Assembly: GCA_021826795.1 (NCBI GenBank)
Contig: JAKAYM010000015.1
Location: 1 to 21,622, forward strand
Reading direction: 5' to 3'
From: Thermoplasmata archaeon
GTDB taxonomy: Archaea; Thermoplasmatota; Thermoplasmata; Thermoplasmatales; Thermoplasmataceae
DNA length: 21,622 bases
Position 1 is the stretch's first letter, and each line of letters starts with the position of its first letter. The notes beneath the pieces are model-generated. The model ran no database searches. It saw nothing but the letters and a program-made list of their open reading frames with translations, and was not told the DNA's origin. Made by a program: the position numbers and the translations under genes. Positions 1 to 7,613 of the stretch are shown one piece after another.

Positions 1-10
1 TTAAGTATAG

Positions 11-1492
11 GTTTTTCATAGGAGGTGGTATGTTAATTTGACGGACGGGCAGTCATTTAATTCAACAGGTACCAGTATATCGATAAATGAAATTAATGGA
101 ACCTATGATTATTCTATTACAGCATTGAATAGATATCAGATAACTCCCAGTTCAGAAGAAATCAATATTACAGGTACAGACAAGGCAATAAGCATAACAT
201 TTAAACCATTCTATAAAATAATATTTTCTGAAACCGGGCTAAATGACGGGCAGACATGGTATATTAATCTAACAACCGGGGCTTCATATCAATCTTCTGG
301 GGATACTATTCAATTCTATGAAACAAATGCAACATACTATTACAGCATATCAACATCAGATCATATATATTCACCTACAAAATCGCTTGGTCATTTTACT
401 GTAAACGGTCATTCTACATCAGTATCGATTAAATTCAACACTGTGAATTATACAATTACATTTGAACAACATGGATTACCATATGGTACTTTATGGTATG
501 TCAATTTAACTAATGGCATGTCATACAGTTCAATACATAATAATATTACTATATCAGAAACCAACGGTACATACTATTATTATATCGCAACAGTAAATAA
601 AACATATTATGCACCGCCCGGATCAGTTACGGTAAATGGCAATTCCCAGACAAAAGTTATAGATTTTGAAGTGATGAGGTACAGTACAAGTTTTGATGAA
701 CATGGATTACCATCAAATACAGAATGGGAGATAATATTTACAAATGGAACATATTATACGAGTACCTCAAATTCTATAACCATAATGGAAGAAAATGGTA
801 CATATGACTATGAGATTATGTCGTATAATAGCAAATATGAACCAGTTCTTGCAGATAGGAAAGTTGTTGTGGATGGAGCTCCGGCCTTTGAAAATGTCTA
901 TTTCAGTCCTGTAAAATACAATGTAATATTTACTGAAACGGGATTACCTAACTCCCAATGGGGATTAAACATTTCCGGAAGTATTTATACATCAGACAAC
1001 GGAACATTATCAGTATATATGTCAAATGGGACATATCATTACAGTATATTTTTGGGTAACAATATTTACACCCCTTCAATTGCAACTGGAACATTTACTG
1101 TCAACGGTTCTATTGTAAAAGAATATGTAAAGTTCAATCCAGTGAATTATACAATAACATTTAAAGAAACGGGCTTATCATCAGGTACTTCATGGTCTGT
1201 CAATTTCAATGGGGTTAATTATTCATCGACATCTAATAGTATTGCAGTAATGGAACACAACGGCACATTTAACTATACAGTTAACACCATATCTGGATAT
1301 ACCGTATCTCCGGCGCATGGGACTTTTAATATCAACGGCAACGTTAAACAGATCAATATAACATTCACTCCGGTGAAAAAGGTCACAAAATCAATATTAC
1401 CCGTTATTAGTCCACTTGATAGTTATATAATCATGGGTGTTGAAGCAGCAGGAATATTAGCCTTACTTGTAACCGTAATTAGGAGAAGATAA
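11..1492 (+). CDS. 3' part of repeat-rich, membrane-anchored surface protein (5' end missing, probably frameshifted)
   Basis: The protein is a string of about 78-residue repeats, each opening with an ETGLPxGTxW-like motif, then a WYVNLTNG-like strand, an NGTYxY motif, and ending NGxxxxxxIxFxPV. One partial and five complete copies can be read. The tail has a hydrophobic helix (IIMGVEAAGILALLV) followed by RRR, a typical C-terminal membrane anchor with the repeats outside; there are many N-glycosylation sequons. This repeat style is known from Thermoplasmata surface proteins; the function is probably cell-envelope or adhesion, by inference. There is no credible start: the frame opens after a TAG at 8-10, the only in-frame start-like codon is TTG at 38, and there is no signal peptide. 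Codons 20-37 already encode the WYVNL strand, so the gene begins upstream. Another frame at 1-18 reads LSIGFS, which resembles the expected preceding repeat start and suggests a frameshift near base 20. It may be a pseudogene. Confidence 0.7.
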   Translation, partial: VFHRRWYVNLTDGQSFNSTGTSISINEINGTYDYSITALNRYQITPSSEEINITGTDKAISITFKPFYKIIFSETGLNDGQTWYINLTTGASYQSSGDTIQFYETNATYYYSISTSDHIYSPTKSLGHFTVNGHSTSVSIKFNTVNYTITFEQHGLPYGTLWYVNLTNGMSYSSIHNNITISETNGTYYYYIATVNKTYYAPPGSVTVNGNSQTKVIDFEVMRYSTSFDEHGLPSNTEWEIIFTNGTYYTSTSNSITIMEENGTYDYEIMSYNSKYEPVLADRKVVVDGAPAFENVYFSPVKYNVIFTETGLPNSQWGLNISGSIYTSDNGTLSVYMSNGTYHYSIFLGNNIYTPSIATGTFTVNGSIVKEYVKFNPVNYTITFKETGLSSGTSWSVNFNGVNYSSTSNSIAVMEHNGTFNYTVNTISGYTVSPAHGTFNINGNVKQINITFTPVKKVTKSILPVISPLDSYIIMGVEAAGILALLVTVIRRR

Positions 1493-1602
1493 ACAATCTT
1501 CTTTTAATTTCGAAGTTTTATTTAACCTTATAATGATATCCATTTTGATTTTATAATTAGGTAATAAAATTTTTTTATAAAAATCATCTTTAAAAAACAT
1601 AG

Positions 1603-1626
1603 TTTTATATTTACGAATATATATAG
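1603..1626 (+). promoter_or_regulatory. TATA-box promoter of the TBP-like gene
   Basis: An AT-only stretch, AATATATATAG at 1616-1626, is centred about 26 nt before the GTG at 1648, as expected for a leaderless archaeal transcript. A second TATA-like block lies at 1603-1613. No Shine-Dalgarno sequence precedes the gene. Confidence 0.5.
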
Positions 1627-1647
1627 TATTTAGTAACAAAGACAAAT

Positions 1648-2307
1648 GTGAAATTTATGGCAAATTTATTAATTCAGCTGGATAAGGAAATATATCCAAT
1701 TATAATAACAGTATTATTAGTTGCGATAATAGGAACTTTTATTGTTATATCACGAAAAAGTCGTAAAGTCGAAATCAAAGTGGTTAATATTATGGCATCA
1801 ACATCATTCGCAGACCATCTCGATTTAGGTAAAGTCGGATTAGCACTTAATGGATTTGAAAGAAGAAAAGGGCGATTCAGGGCATTTACTTATAGATTGG
1901 AGTATCCTAAAGTGTCAGTATCTATTTTCAAAAGTGGCAAGGTAAATTTTAATGGCGCAAAAGATATTGCATCAATAACATGGGCATACAAAAAAATAAG
2001 CCTGGGTTTCAAAAGAGTAGGAATTGAAGTATATGATAATTCTCCAATTATAATAAGTAATATGGTAGCAGTTTATAATATGAAAAAGGAGTTGAATTTG
2101 CCTTATATTGCAATGACCCTTGGCCTTGAGAATGTTGAATATACACCGGAATTTCCAGATTTAGTTTACAGAATAGAAGAACCCAAAGTTTCAATGATGC
2201 TATTCGCTTCCGGCAAAATTATCTGCACAGGGGCAAAGAAAGAGAGCGATATAGTGGATGGTATAAGAATAATGAGAAAGACTTTGAAGAAGGCAAATGT
2301 CATGTAA
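1648..2307 (+). CDS. TATA-binding-protein paralogue with N-terminal transmembrane helix
   Basis: Residues 45-126 and 135-216 form two TBP-type repeats. Repeat 1 has VVNIMAS (45-51), YRLEYPKV (82-89) and IFKSGKVNFNGAK (93-105). Repeat 2 has ISNMVAV (136-142), FPDLVYRIEEPKV (169-181) and LFASGKIICTGAK (185-197). F77, F94, F169 and F186 align with the four DNA-intercalating phenylalanines of TBP, and N47 and N138 with its conserved asparagines, so promoter binding looks possible. Unlike ordinary archaeal TBP (about 180-190 residues, soluble), this protein has a hydrophobic helix at about residues 16-34 followed at once by RKSRK. The positive-inside rule puts the TBP domain in the cytoplasm, tethered to the membrane. 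Repeat 1 is the more divergent. The start could be GTG 1648, which fits the TATA spacing, or ATG 1657. The surrounding genes encode surface proteins. It is probably a paralogue rather than the general TBP; the regulatory role is inference. Confidence 0.85.
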   Translation: MKFMANLLIQLDKEIYPIIITVLLVAIIGTFIVISRKSRKVEIKVVNIMASTSFADHLDLGKVGLALNGFERRKGRFRAFTYRLEYPKVSVSIFKSGKVNFNGAKDIASITWAYKKISLGFKRVGIEVYDNSPIIISNMVAVYNMKKELNLPYIAMTLGLENVEYTPEFPDLVYRIEEPKVSMMLFASGKIICTGAKKESDIVDGIRIMRKTLKKANVM

Positions 2308-2679
2308 TTTGAAACTTAAATTATCTGGAATGTTTATTTAATCATAATTTCCAAAGGAAATTGAAATAATTTTCATGTTAAATAGAATGTTTAATATTAT
2401 CAGACTTTTTATGCATTATTATTGAGATTATCCCATGCTACCGACTATCGTGGCAAATGTGCACATTATCCCGTTATAAATAATACTGTTATCCTTTTTA
2501 TTTAGTTAGAAATATAGGAAGAGGCAATAAAGTTGGAATTATCCACTAAATAAGGAAAACAGGTAAAAATTAACATAATATATACCTGTTGTTGAGAGTT
2601 ATTTCAGGTAATATAATTAAGAAAATTTTCCTAAAATATATGTTGCAAGGTTTTATATATTACCTAAATATATTGTATT
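2308..2679. other. Intergenic region with hairpin, palindrome and promoter boxes
   Basis: No protein-coding gene is seen in this 372-bp gap. It contains a possible hairpin at 2437-2454 (TGCTAC pairing with GTGGCA, one G-U pair), a perfect 12-bp palindrome AATGTGCACATT at 2456-2467, four AGGTA half-sites in alternating orientation, and the promoter of the next gene. The hairpin and palindrome lie next to each other, so a small RNA is possible but not shown. Confidence 0.5.
2560..2665 (+). promoter_or_regulatory. TATA promoter with two pairs of inverted AGGTA half-sites
   Basis: TTTTATATAT at 2651-2660 lies about 25 nt before the ATG at 2680, with no Shine-Dalgarno, so a leaderless transcript is likely. 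Around it are CAGGTA (2560-2565) with TACCTG (2583-2588), and AGGTAATATA (2606-2615) with its exact reverse complement TATATTACCT (2656-2665). The last arm overlaps the 3' part of the TATA box, so a protein bound there would compete with TBP. Confidence 0.5.
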
Positions 2680-3237
2680 ATGAATAAAAGAAAACTATAC
2701 ATAATATTTACGATAATAATCGTTGCATTACTGCCTTCAGCTGTATTTGCCTCAGTTATTATTGACCAATCCTACGGCGTGTCGACAAGCACACCGCCTA
2801 ACTGGAATCCTGTTGAGATGACACAGGGACCAAATTATGCAACAGCACATAGCCTTGGATTTACAACCTTGACTAATGGGTCATCACCCACCACGAACTC
2901 CATAACTTTCGGTTACGTTGGGAATGACACATATGTTGAACTTGTTAATGTGCTAGAAATTAAGAATAACAGCGATGTTAAGGCTACCACATTAATCGAT
3001 TTAGAGATGAGCAACGATACCCACATTGCCGTATATTATAGTTCCACACCAGCAACAGCTGTATTCCCCTCAAGCACTGCCCCTACATCGGGGCTTGGAA
3101 CTAAAGTGGGAACAACACCAACAACATTAGTTATAGGCACCGACACAACATCGACAGCGAGTACATGGTACATATCAGTTGTAATAACTGGTACTGTTTC
3201 TAGTGCAACCCTGACCATGAACTACGATATAAAATAA
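2680..3237 (+). CDS. Small secreted beta-rich protein, possible filament subunit
   Basis: The 185-residue protein has a clear signal peptide: NKRK, hydrophobic residues 6-18, then PSAVFA with likely cleavage after A24. The mature part is rich in Thr, Ser and Val with alternating hydrophobic residues, as in a beta sandwich, has several N-x-S/T sequons and no cysteine, and has no membrane anchor. It is therefore probably released or assembled outside the cell. Size, signal-peptide type and beta-rich composition recall TasA-like bundling-pilus subunits of archaea, but I see no diagnostic motif, so that is only a suggestion. The start at ATG 2680 is fixed by the signal peptide and the TATA spacing. 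A T8 tract follows the stop. The next gene encodes a very large secreted protein, so subunit plus adhesin is a plausible pairing. Confidence 0.75.
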   Translation: MNKRKLYIIFTIIIVALLPSAVFASVIIDQSYGVSTSTPPNWNPVEMTQGPNYATAHSLGFTTLTNGSSPTTNSITFGYVGNDTYVELVNVLEIKNNSDVKATTLIDLEMSNDTHIAVYYSSTPATAVFPSSTAPTSGLGTKVGTTPTTLVIGTDTTSTASTWYISVVITGTVSSATLTMNYDIK

Positions 3238-3275
3238 AAATATAATTTAATTTTTTTTAATTTTATATATTAAAC
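3238..3275 (+). terminator. T-rich terminator and TATA box between secreted-protein genes
   Basis: A run of eight T at 3251-3258 just after the stop codon fits an archaeal T-tract terminator. TTTTATATAT at 3261-3270 directly after it can serve as the TATA box of the following large gene. Confidence 0.4.
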
Positions 3276-3327
3276 ATAAGGGTATGCAGATAGAGTATAA
3301 AAGATGGATAATCATGAGGTTCGTATA

Positions 3328-5964
3328 ATGGATAAAAAGATTGTTTTTGCAATAATAGCATTTATTATTATGCTTACGTCTTCCTTTGCAATTCTCGATG
3401 ATTTCACATATTCTTCTCCTAATTATACTTTTAGCACACCGGTCGTGCCGGTAAGTTCAGGAATGTCTACAGGGTATACAAATTATATTATAGATCTTTA
3501 TGGCGTTCCAGCGGGATCAGGAACGTATACACAGTTAATAAATATTACAGACCCTTATGCTTATGGGATAAACAGTGCAGGTGGGAATATACTTTTTTAT
3601 ACAGCAAACAACACTGAATTATATGCATGGACACAGTCCATCAGTTCAACATCGATGTCTATATGGGTAAAGAATTATGACGGAAATTCAGTTATAGACA
3701 TGGAAGTTTTTCCATCTTCCGATAACTTTTATTCTAAAACAGGGCATCTCGAAAATTTAGACATGAAATTTTCCGGTGTTTCAGGTCTCAAGGCTAATTG
3801 CTTCTATGCCAATTCACTTAAAGGCGATTACCTTAATTTTACACTGCATGGCAATTTCACCAAAATAACATATGAAGTCAACACAACAGGATTGGGAGAT
3901 TTTGCGTTTTTTGCATCACAGCAAGGACAAGGCCAGTTGGTGCGTATAGATACCCGGTCAGCTTACAATGACAGTACGATCGGAAGTTTATCCAGTTGGA
4001 CTAGTTGGCCTCAGCCACCTGAACATTTGTATCTGGCTCAAACAGACACATGGTATTTTGTTTCACTCACCAACGTTTCAGGTGTATGGATTTATAATAT
4101 AACAAATGAAGATAATGATACAACAACTCATATCCAGAATTATCCAGTATCATATGATGGGAGCTATTTCGGATTTATCGGAGATGCACTGGGTGCAAGT
4201 TATATTACCTACTGGAAAAATGTAACATTTTACACATCTCCCTATGGCACCACTGGATTTTTTGACACTCCATCCATGCCCTCTTATACAATAAAACAGG
4301 CATATGAAGTTATATTCAAGGAAAGTGGCCTGCCAGCAGGGTCTAGATGGTACGTGAATATAACCAACGGGCAGTCTTTCTCATCAACAAATAGTACAAT
4401 ATCGTTCGAGGAACCCAACGGGACATATAACTATGTAGTGGCAACCTTAGCTCCTGATTATAAGCCGTCTACAAACTCTGGTTCATTCAGAGTGAGTGGC
4501 AATTCTGTAACTGTCAATATTACCATGATATCATCCTTATTGCCCACAGCTGTTGATATATTAAGTAAATATAACATCGCAACAAGTAAGGTATCTCCAT
4601 ATGTCGAATATAATAATACTTATAATAATGATTTCGCTAATACCTCTACCAATAAATACAATACTACAGCTACTTCAACTATTACATCTGTATGGGTAGA
4701 TGCTGCATATTCGGATGATAACTGTACCATGGTAACAAATTCATATGGCTGCACTATACTTTATAGTTATGCTACAGAGGAATACCATCAAATCGGTAGC
4801 CCCTATAATACCGAAAAATATTATGGCCCTATCACCGGCATTGCGGGTACAAAAAGTTATGATGGTTCGGGCGATCCTTTAATTATTTTATTAACCGAAG
4901 ATGGATATATCTTCCATTACTATAAAGGTGTATGGTCTCTATTTGAAAGTAGCAATGGATCTATAATAAAACTTCCCGGTTCAAACTGGACATCTTTAAC
5001 AGCAAACACATATGCATCTACAACCCAAGTATATCTCTTTAGCTCCTTATTTCTAGGTACGGCAACATATTTCTATGCAACGAACTTGAATGGTACAGTA
5101 TGGTATTGTGATTCATATAGTGGAGACTACGGGTTATTCAGTTCAAGCAAATCTCCACAGGGAATAATAAGCACTGCGGCATACTGTGATGAGACGGCTA
5201 CTTCAGATAATCATTTATACGGGTTATCTTACTCAGGATATATATATTATCTAACTTCTACTGGATGGGAAATTTATAATACTACCCCAACTCTTTCTGG
5301 ATCTGTTAGTATCTCTATATCTGGACTAGGCAATCCGTATATGTATGAATTGAATATGCATAATAAAACATCCCTGTATGTTTCAGAGAATACAATTACT
5401 TCAGCTTCCACCAGTGGGTTTACCGAGACGGGTGGAATGGTAGATAATCGGGAAACAAACGAAGCCCTGACGGTTTATCATGGTGATTCAACATCTTATC
5501 CCATATTCTGGGCTTTTCAAACAAATGGAACCGTTCTATACAATCAATCGAGCAGTAATGATCCAACATCAATTGGCTGGAAATTTCACGGAGACGCCTT
5601 ACCAATTTATCGTTACCCTAAATTCCTAGCATTAAATGATCTTAACAGTACTTTTGGATTTAATATTACATTGTTGTATAATACTTCTATTGGCGAATCA
5701 AATATTAATAACATGTCTATATATTATAATAATACACACCTGTACAAAGAACTTTCACTTGTAAATGGAATATTAACTAGCTATGAGGTTCCTGTTGCTA
5801 TAAATTATTCAATTCCTGTAGCAATCAATATTACATTAAAACCTAATAGCGCATATAATTCATATATGGAATTCTACGTGGAATACTATTACAAAGGTGT
5901 ATACATATTTTACTTCTTTAACATAAACATAGTCAATCATTTTTCATACTGGAAAATTAGTTGA
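3328..5964 (+). CDS. Large secreted multidomain surface protein (putative adhesin)
   Basis: ATG 3328 is preferred over the in-frame ATG 3304 because it places MDKKIVFAIIAFIIML directly as a signal peptide (cleavage likely after SSFA) and has GAGGT 8 nt upstream. The 878-residue product has several regions. Residues about 30-140 resemble DUF2341-type surface domains. Residues about 150-310 look like a concanavalin/LamG-type beta sandwich. One ESGLPAGSRWYVN surface repeat follows (about 326-402), the same repeat as in the gene at 11-1492. Residues about 490-760 contain recurring Gly-Tyr-Ile-Tyr and W-containing strands that could form a propeller. The protein is rich in Tyr, Ser, Thr and Asn with many sequons. 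No C-terminal transmembrane anchor is visible, so retention at the surface would need another partner. Adhesion is inference from the architecture and neighbours. Confidence 0.75.
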   Translation: MDKKIVFAIIAFIIMLTSSFAILDDFTYSSPNYTFSTPVVPVSSGMSTGYTNYIIDLYGVPAGSGTYTQLINITDPYAYGINSAGGNILFYTANNTELYAWTQSISSTSMSIWVKNYDGNSVIDMEVFPSSDNFYSKTGHLENLDMKFSGVSGLKANCFYANSLKGDYLNFTLHGNFTKITYEVNTTGLGDFAFFASQQGQGQLVRIDTRSAYNDSTIGSLSSWTSWPQPPEHLYLAQTDTWYFVSLTNVSGVWIYNITNEDNDTTTHIQNYPVSYDGSYFGFIGDALGASYITYWKNVTFYTSPYGTTGFFDTPSMPSYTIKQAYEVIFKESGLPAGSRWYVNITNGQSFSSTNSTISFEEPNGTYNYVVATLAPDYKPSTNSGSFRVSGNSVTVNITMISSLLPTAVDILSKYNIATSKVSPYVEYNNTYNNDFANTSTNKYNTTATSTITSVWVDAAYSDDNCTMVTNSYGCTILYSYATEEYHQIGSPYNTEKYYGPITGIAGTKSYDGSGDPLIILLTEDGYIFHYYKGVWSLFESSNGSIIKLPGSNWTSLTANTYASTTQVYLFSSLFLGTATYFYATNLNGTVWYCDSYSGDYGLFSSSKSPQGIISTAAYCDETATSDNHLYGLSYSGYIYYLTSTGWEIYNTTPTLSGSVSISISGLGNPYMYELNMHNKTSLYVSENTITSASTSGFTETGGMVDNRETNEALTVYHGDSTSYPIFWAFQTNGTVLYNQSSSNDPTSIGWKFHGDALPIYRYPKFLALNDLNSTFGFNITLLYNTSIGESNINNMSIYYNNTHLYKELSLVNGILTSYEVPVAINYSIPVAINITLKPNSAYNSYMEFYVEYYYKGVYIFYFFNINIVNHFSYWKIS

Positions 5965-6189
5965 AATTTGTTTTTCTATCTTATTTTTTCAAGTTAATTT
6001 CAATGTTATTGGAATTTTATCAATATTTTTATGGAATTTTGGCATGACAGTTAATTTATAATGAGACCGACTATTAATAAGTTCAATATTATTTATAACA
6101 TACAAAAATATCCTTATACAATCAGCCGTCAAGGGACAAACTTACTGGATGCTCCATGCAAATCAAAATTGAAATTTAAATAAAAATAA
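5965..6189. other. Intergenic region between surface genes and tRNA-Val
   Basis: No gene is seen. T-rich tracts at about 5970-5990 probably end transcription of the large secreted-protein gene. No copy of the tRNA 3' end was found by eye in 1-6189, so there is no support for tRNA-directed integration of the surface region. Confidence 0.4.
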
Positions 6190-6261
6190 TGGGCCCGACC
6201 GGATTCGGACCGGTGACCTTCTCCGTGTCAGGGAGACATCATACCACTAGACTACGAGCCC
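6190..6261 (-). tRNA. tRNA-Val (anticodon GAC)
   Basis: On the minus strand the sequence folds as a full cloverleaf. The acceptor stem GGGCTCG pairs with CGGGCCC (one G-U), followed by discriminator A at 6190. The D loop contains AGTGGTA. The anticodon stem TCTCC/GGAGA encloses loop CTGACAC, giving anticodon GAC. The T arm is ACCGG/CCGGT with loop TCCGAAT. CCA is not encoded and there is no intron. It reads GUC and GUU valine codons. Confidence 0.95.
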
Positions 6262-6282
6262 TTCTAGGTTCATTTTAAGATG

Positions 6283-6291
6283 ATATATAAT
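6283..6291 (-). promoter_or_regulatory. TATA box of tRNA-Val
   Basis: ATATATAAT at 6283-6291 (read on the minus strand) is centred about 26 nt upstream of the tRNA 5' end at 6261, the normal archaeal spacing. It lies between the tRNA and the insertion sequence, whose end is only 27 bp away. Confidence 0.55.
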
Positions 6292-6317
6292 TTTTTACAT
6301 TAGATTTGTAATATAAT

Positions 6318-7548
6318 CAATACTTTTGCATTTATCCTGAAAACAACCTCGATTTGTAGTTCTTTTTAATAATTAGAATCTCCTTTATATCCCTGGAACA
6401 TTCACCTATTGTCTTTAAAATCCTTCCAAACAGTTTCCCTGATGTTCTTATCATAATGGAGAGGAGGGTATAGGCGGCCATAGTGATCCTTTCGTGTATA
6501 AGCGACCCTTCACTATCACGTACCTGGTAATCTCCCAGACCTAAAGCCTTTGCATCCTTATGAAAGTTTTCTATTGACCATATTATGCTCCATGCATTTA
6601 TTATTTCTTCACATGAAAGGTAATCTGATGCTATGAATTTCTTCCTCTTATTATCAGGGTTGTAGAGAATTATAAGATTTACCTGTTCACCATTGGATAG
6701 ATATACTGTAAACTCCCTCTGGAGCGGGAACTCCCTTAAAGTATCAGAATCCTTTTCATGCATGATGAATGTTGATTCAACAATCTCGTCCATGGTGTAA
6801 AACAGATCACTGTTCCTTATCATCCTTCCAATATTATCAAAGGATGCCTTCCTGCTGGATTTTAATTCAGTGACATAATTACCGCCCAGGAACCTTATGC
6901 CTGAGTACCATGAATCAGCAACCTTGCCTGCTACATTGAAGTTGTTTTCTGCTGTATTGAATATCTCTGACATGATCTCAAGCTTTGTTTTAAATTCTTT
7001 TTCATACATCTTTTTTATGTAAAGCCCTGTAAGGAATGGGTAGAATGCATCGGTATCAAGGTCGTATAGCCCGGAGGTAACGGATTGGTGTGCAGGCACA
7101 TTGCTTCCTGATGCATGGTCAAAGAACCATCCTACATACTCCATGACCTTTGAACCGGGATGACCCAGTATTGTATCATCACCTATGAACATAACACTGT
7201 GGTTTCCTATTACTGTTTTCAGGAATTCAATATAGTTCTGTTCCAGTAGTGGTGAATCTATTCCATGGAATGCCCTGTTGACTGTGCTCTGATTATATTC
7301 CGATACAAGTGATGAAATACTGGATATGCTCTTCCTCCTGTTCTCAGGAGGGATCATCATTCCGGGAAGGTATTCACGGAAGTGCTTTCTCACAGACCTC
7401 TTCATTCCACATGTCATGGTATCAGAAAATTTACCTATTCGTTTAGTAAGTTCAGCTACAGAAACTGTTGAAGTCATACCAATGTCCTGCAAACATTGTA
7501 TTCTGGCTTATATCTTTTCACTTTAAGGGTCATTTTGCAAAACTATTG
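6318..7548 (-). mobile_element. Complete 1231-bp insertion sequence, IS701/IS4-like
   Basis: The left end CAATACTTTTGCA (6318-6330) and the right end TGCAAAACTATTG (7536-7548) are inverted repeats matching at 12 of 13 positions. The element is flanked by a perfect 6-bp direct repeat TATAAT at 6312-6317 and 7549-7554, consistent with target-site duplication; because the target is AT-only, a chance match is possible. One intact transposase gene fills the element and its stop codon lies 2 bp inside the left inverted repeat. It sits between the promoter of tRNA-Val and the radical SAM gene, breaking neither. Confidence 0.85.
6332..7477 (-). CDS. DDE transposase, IS701/IS4-like
   Basis: Counting from the TTG at 7492, likely catalytic residues are the Asp in FIGDDTILG (105 or 106), D193 in VADSWYSGIRF, and E308 in WSIENFHKDAK. 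The IENFHKDAKALGLGDYQVR block is typical of the C-terminal signature of IS701-type transposases. The frame is uninterrupted and the flanking inverted repeats are intact, so the protein may be active. ATG 7477 is preferred as start because a TATA-like ATATAAG (minus strand, about 7506-7516) would place transcription near 7486; TTG 7492 would add five residues. The N-terminal 100 residues are basic and probably bind the inverted repeats. The family name is a judgement from the motifs, not a search. Confidence 0.85.
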   Translation of the reverse strand: MTSTVSVAELTKRIGKFSDTMTCGMKRSVRKHFREYLPGMMIPPENRRKSISSISSLVSEYNQSTVNRAFHGIDSPLLEQNYIEFLKTVIGNHSVMFIGDDTILGHPGSKVMEYVGWFFDHASGSNVPAHQSVTSGLYDLDTDAFYPFLTGLYIKKMYEKEFKTKLEIMSEIFNTAENNFNVAGKVADSWYSGIRFLGGNYVTELKSSRKASFDNIGRMIRNSDLFYTMDEIVESTFIMHEKDSDTLREFPLQREFTVYLSNGEQVNLIILYNPDNKRKKFIASDYLSCEEIINAWSIIWSIENFHKDAKALGLGDYQVRDSEGSLIHERITMAAYTLLSIMIRTSGKLFGRILKTIGECSRDIKEILIIKKNYKSRLFSG

Positions 7549-7585
7549 TATAATTTATGGACTGACGGAACCTAATAACAATACT

Positions 7586-7597
7586 CATATATGTATA
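7586..7597 (+). promoter_or_regulatory. TATA promoter of the radical SAM gene
   Basis: CATATATGTATA is centred 22-25 nt before ATG 7614 with no Shine-Dalgarno, which fits a leaderless transcript. It lies outside the IS right end, so the insertion left this promoter intact. Confidence 0.5.
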
Positions 7598-7613
7598 ATC
7601 AATATTATAAGTA

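Noticed and set aside
1463..1645. 60-codon minus-strand frame between the repeat protein and the TBP-like gene
   Set aside because: It is mostly Lys, Ile and Leu from AT-rich intergenic DNA, overlaps the end of a real gene, and shows no family-like motif.
3036..3218. Minus-strand frame inside the secreted-protein gene
   Set aside because: Antisense shadow of a gene supported by a signal peptide and promoter.
6190..6261. tRNA-Val as an integration site of the 1-6000 surface region
   Set aside because: No direct repeat of the tRNA 3' end and no integrase gene was seen in the window.
7326..7526. 66-codon plus-strand frame over the IS right end
   Set aside because: Antisense to the transposase and crosses the inverted repeat; an artefact of the opposite frame.
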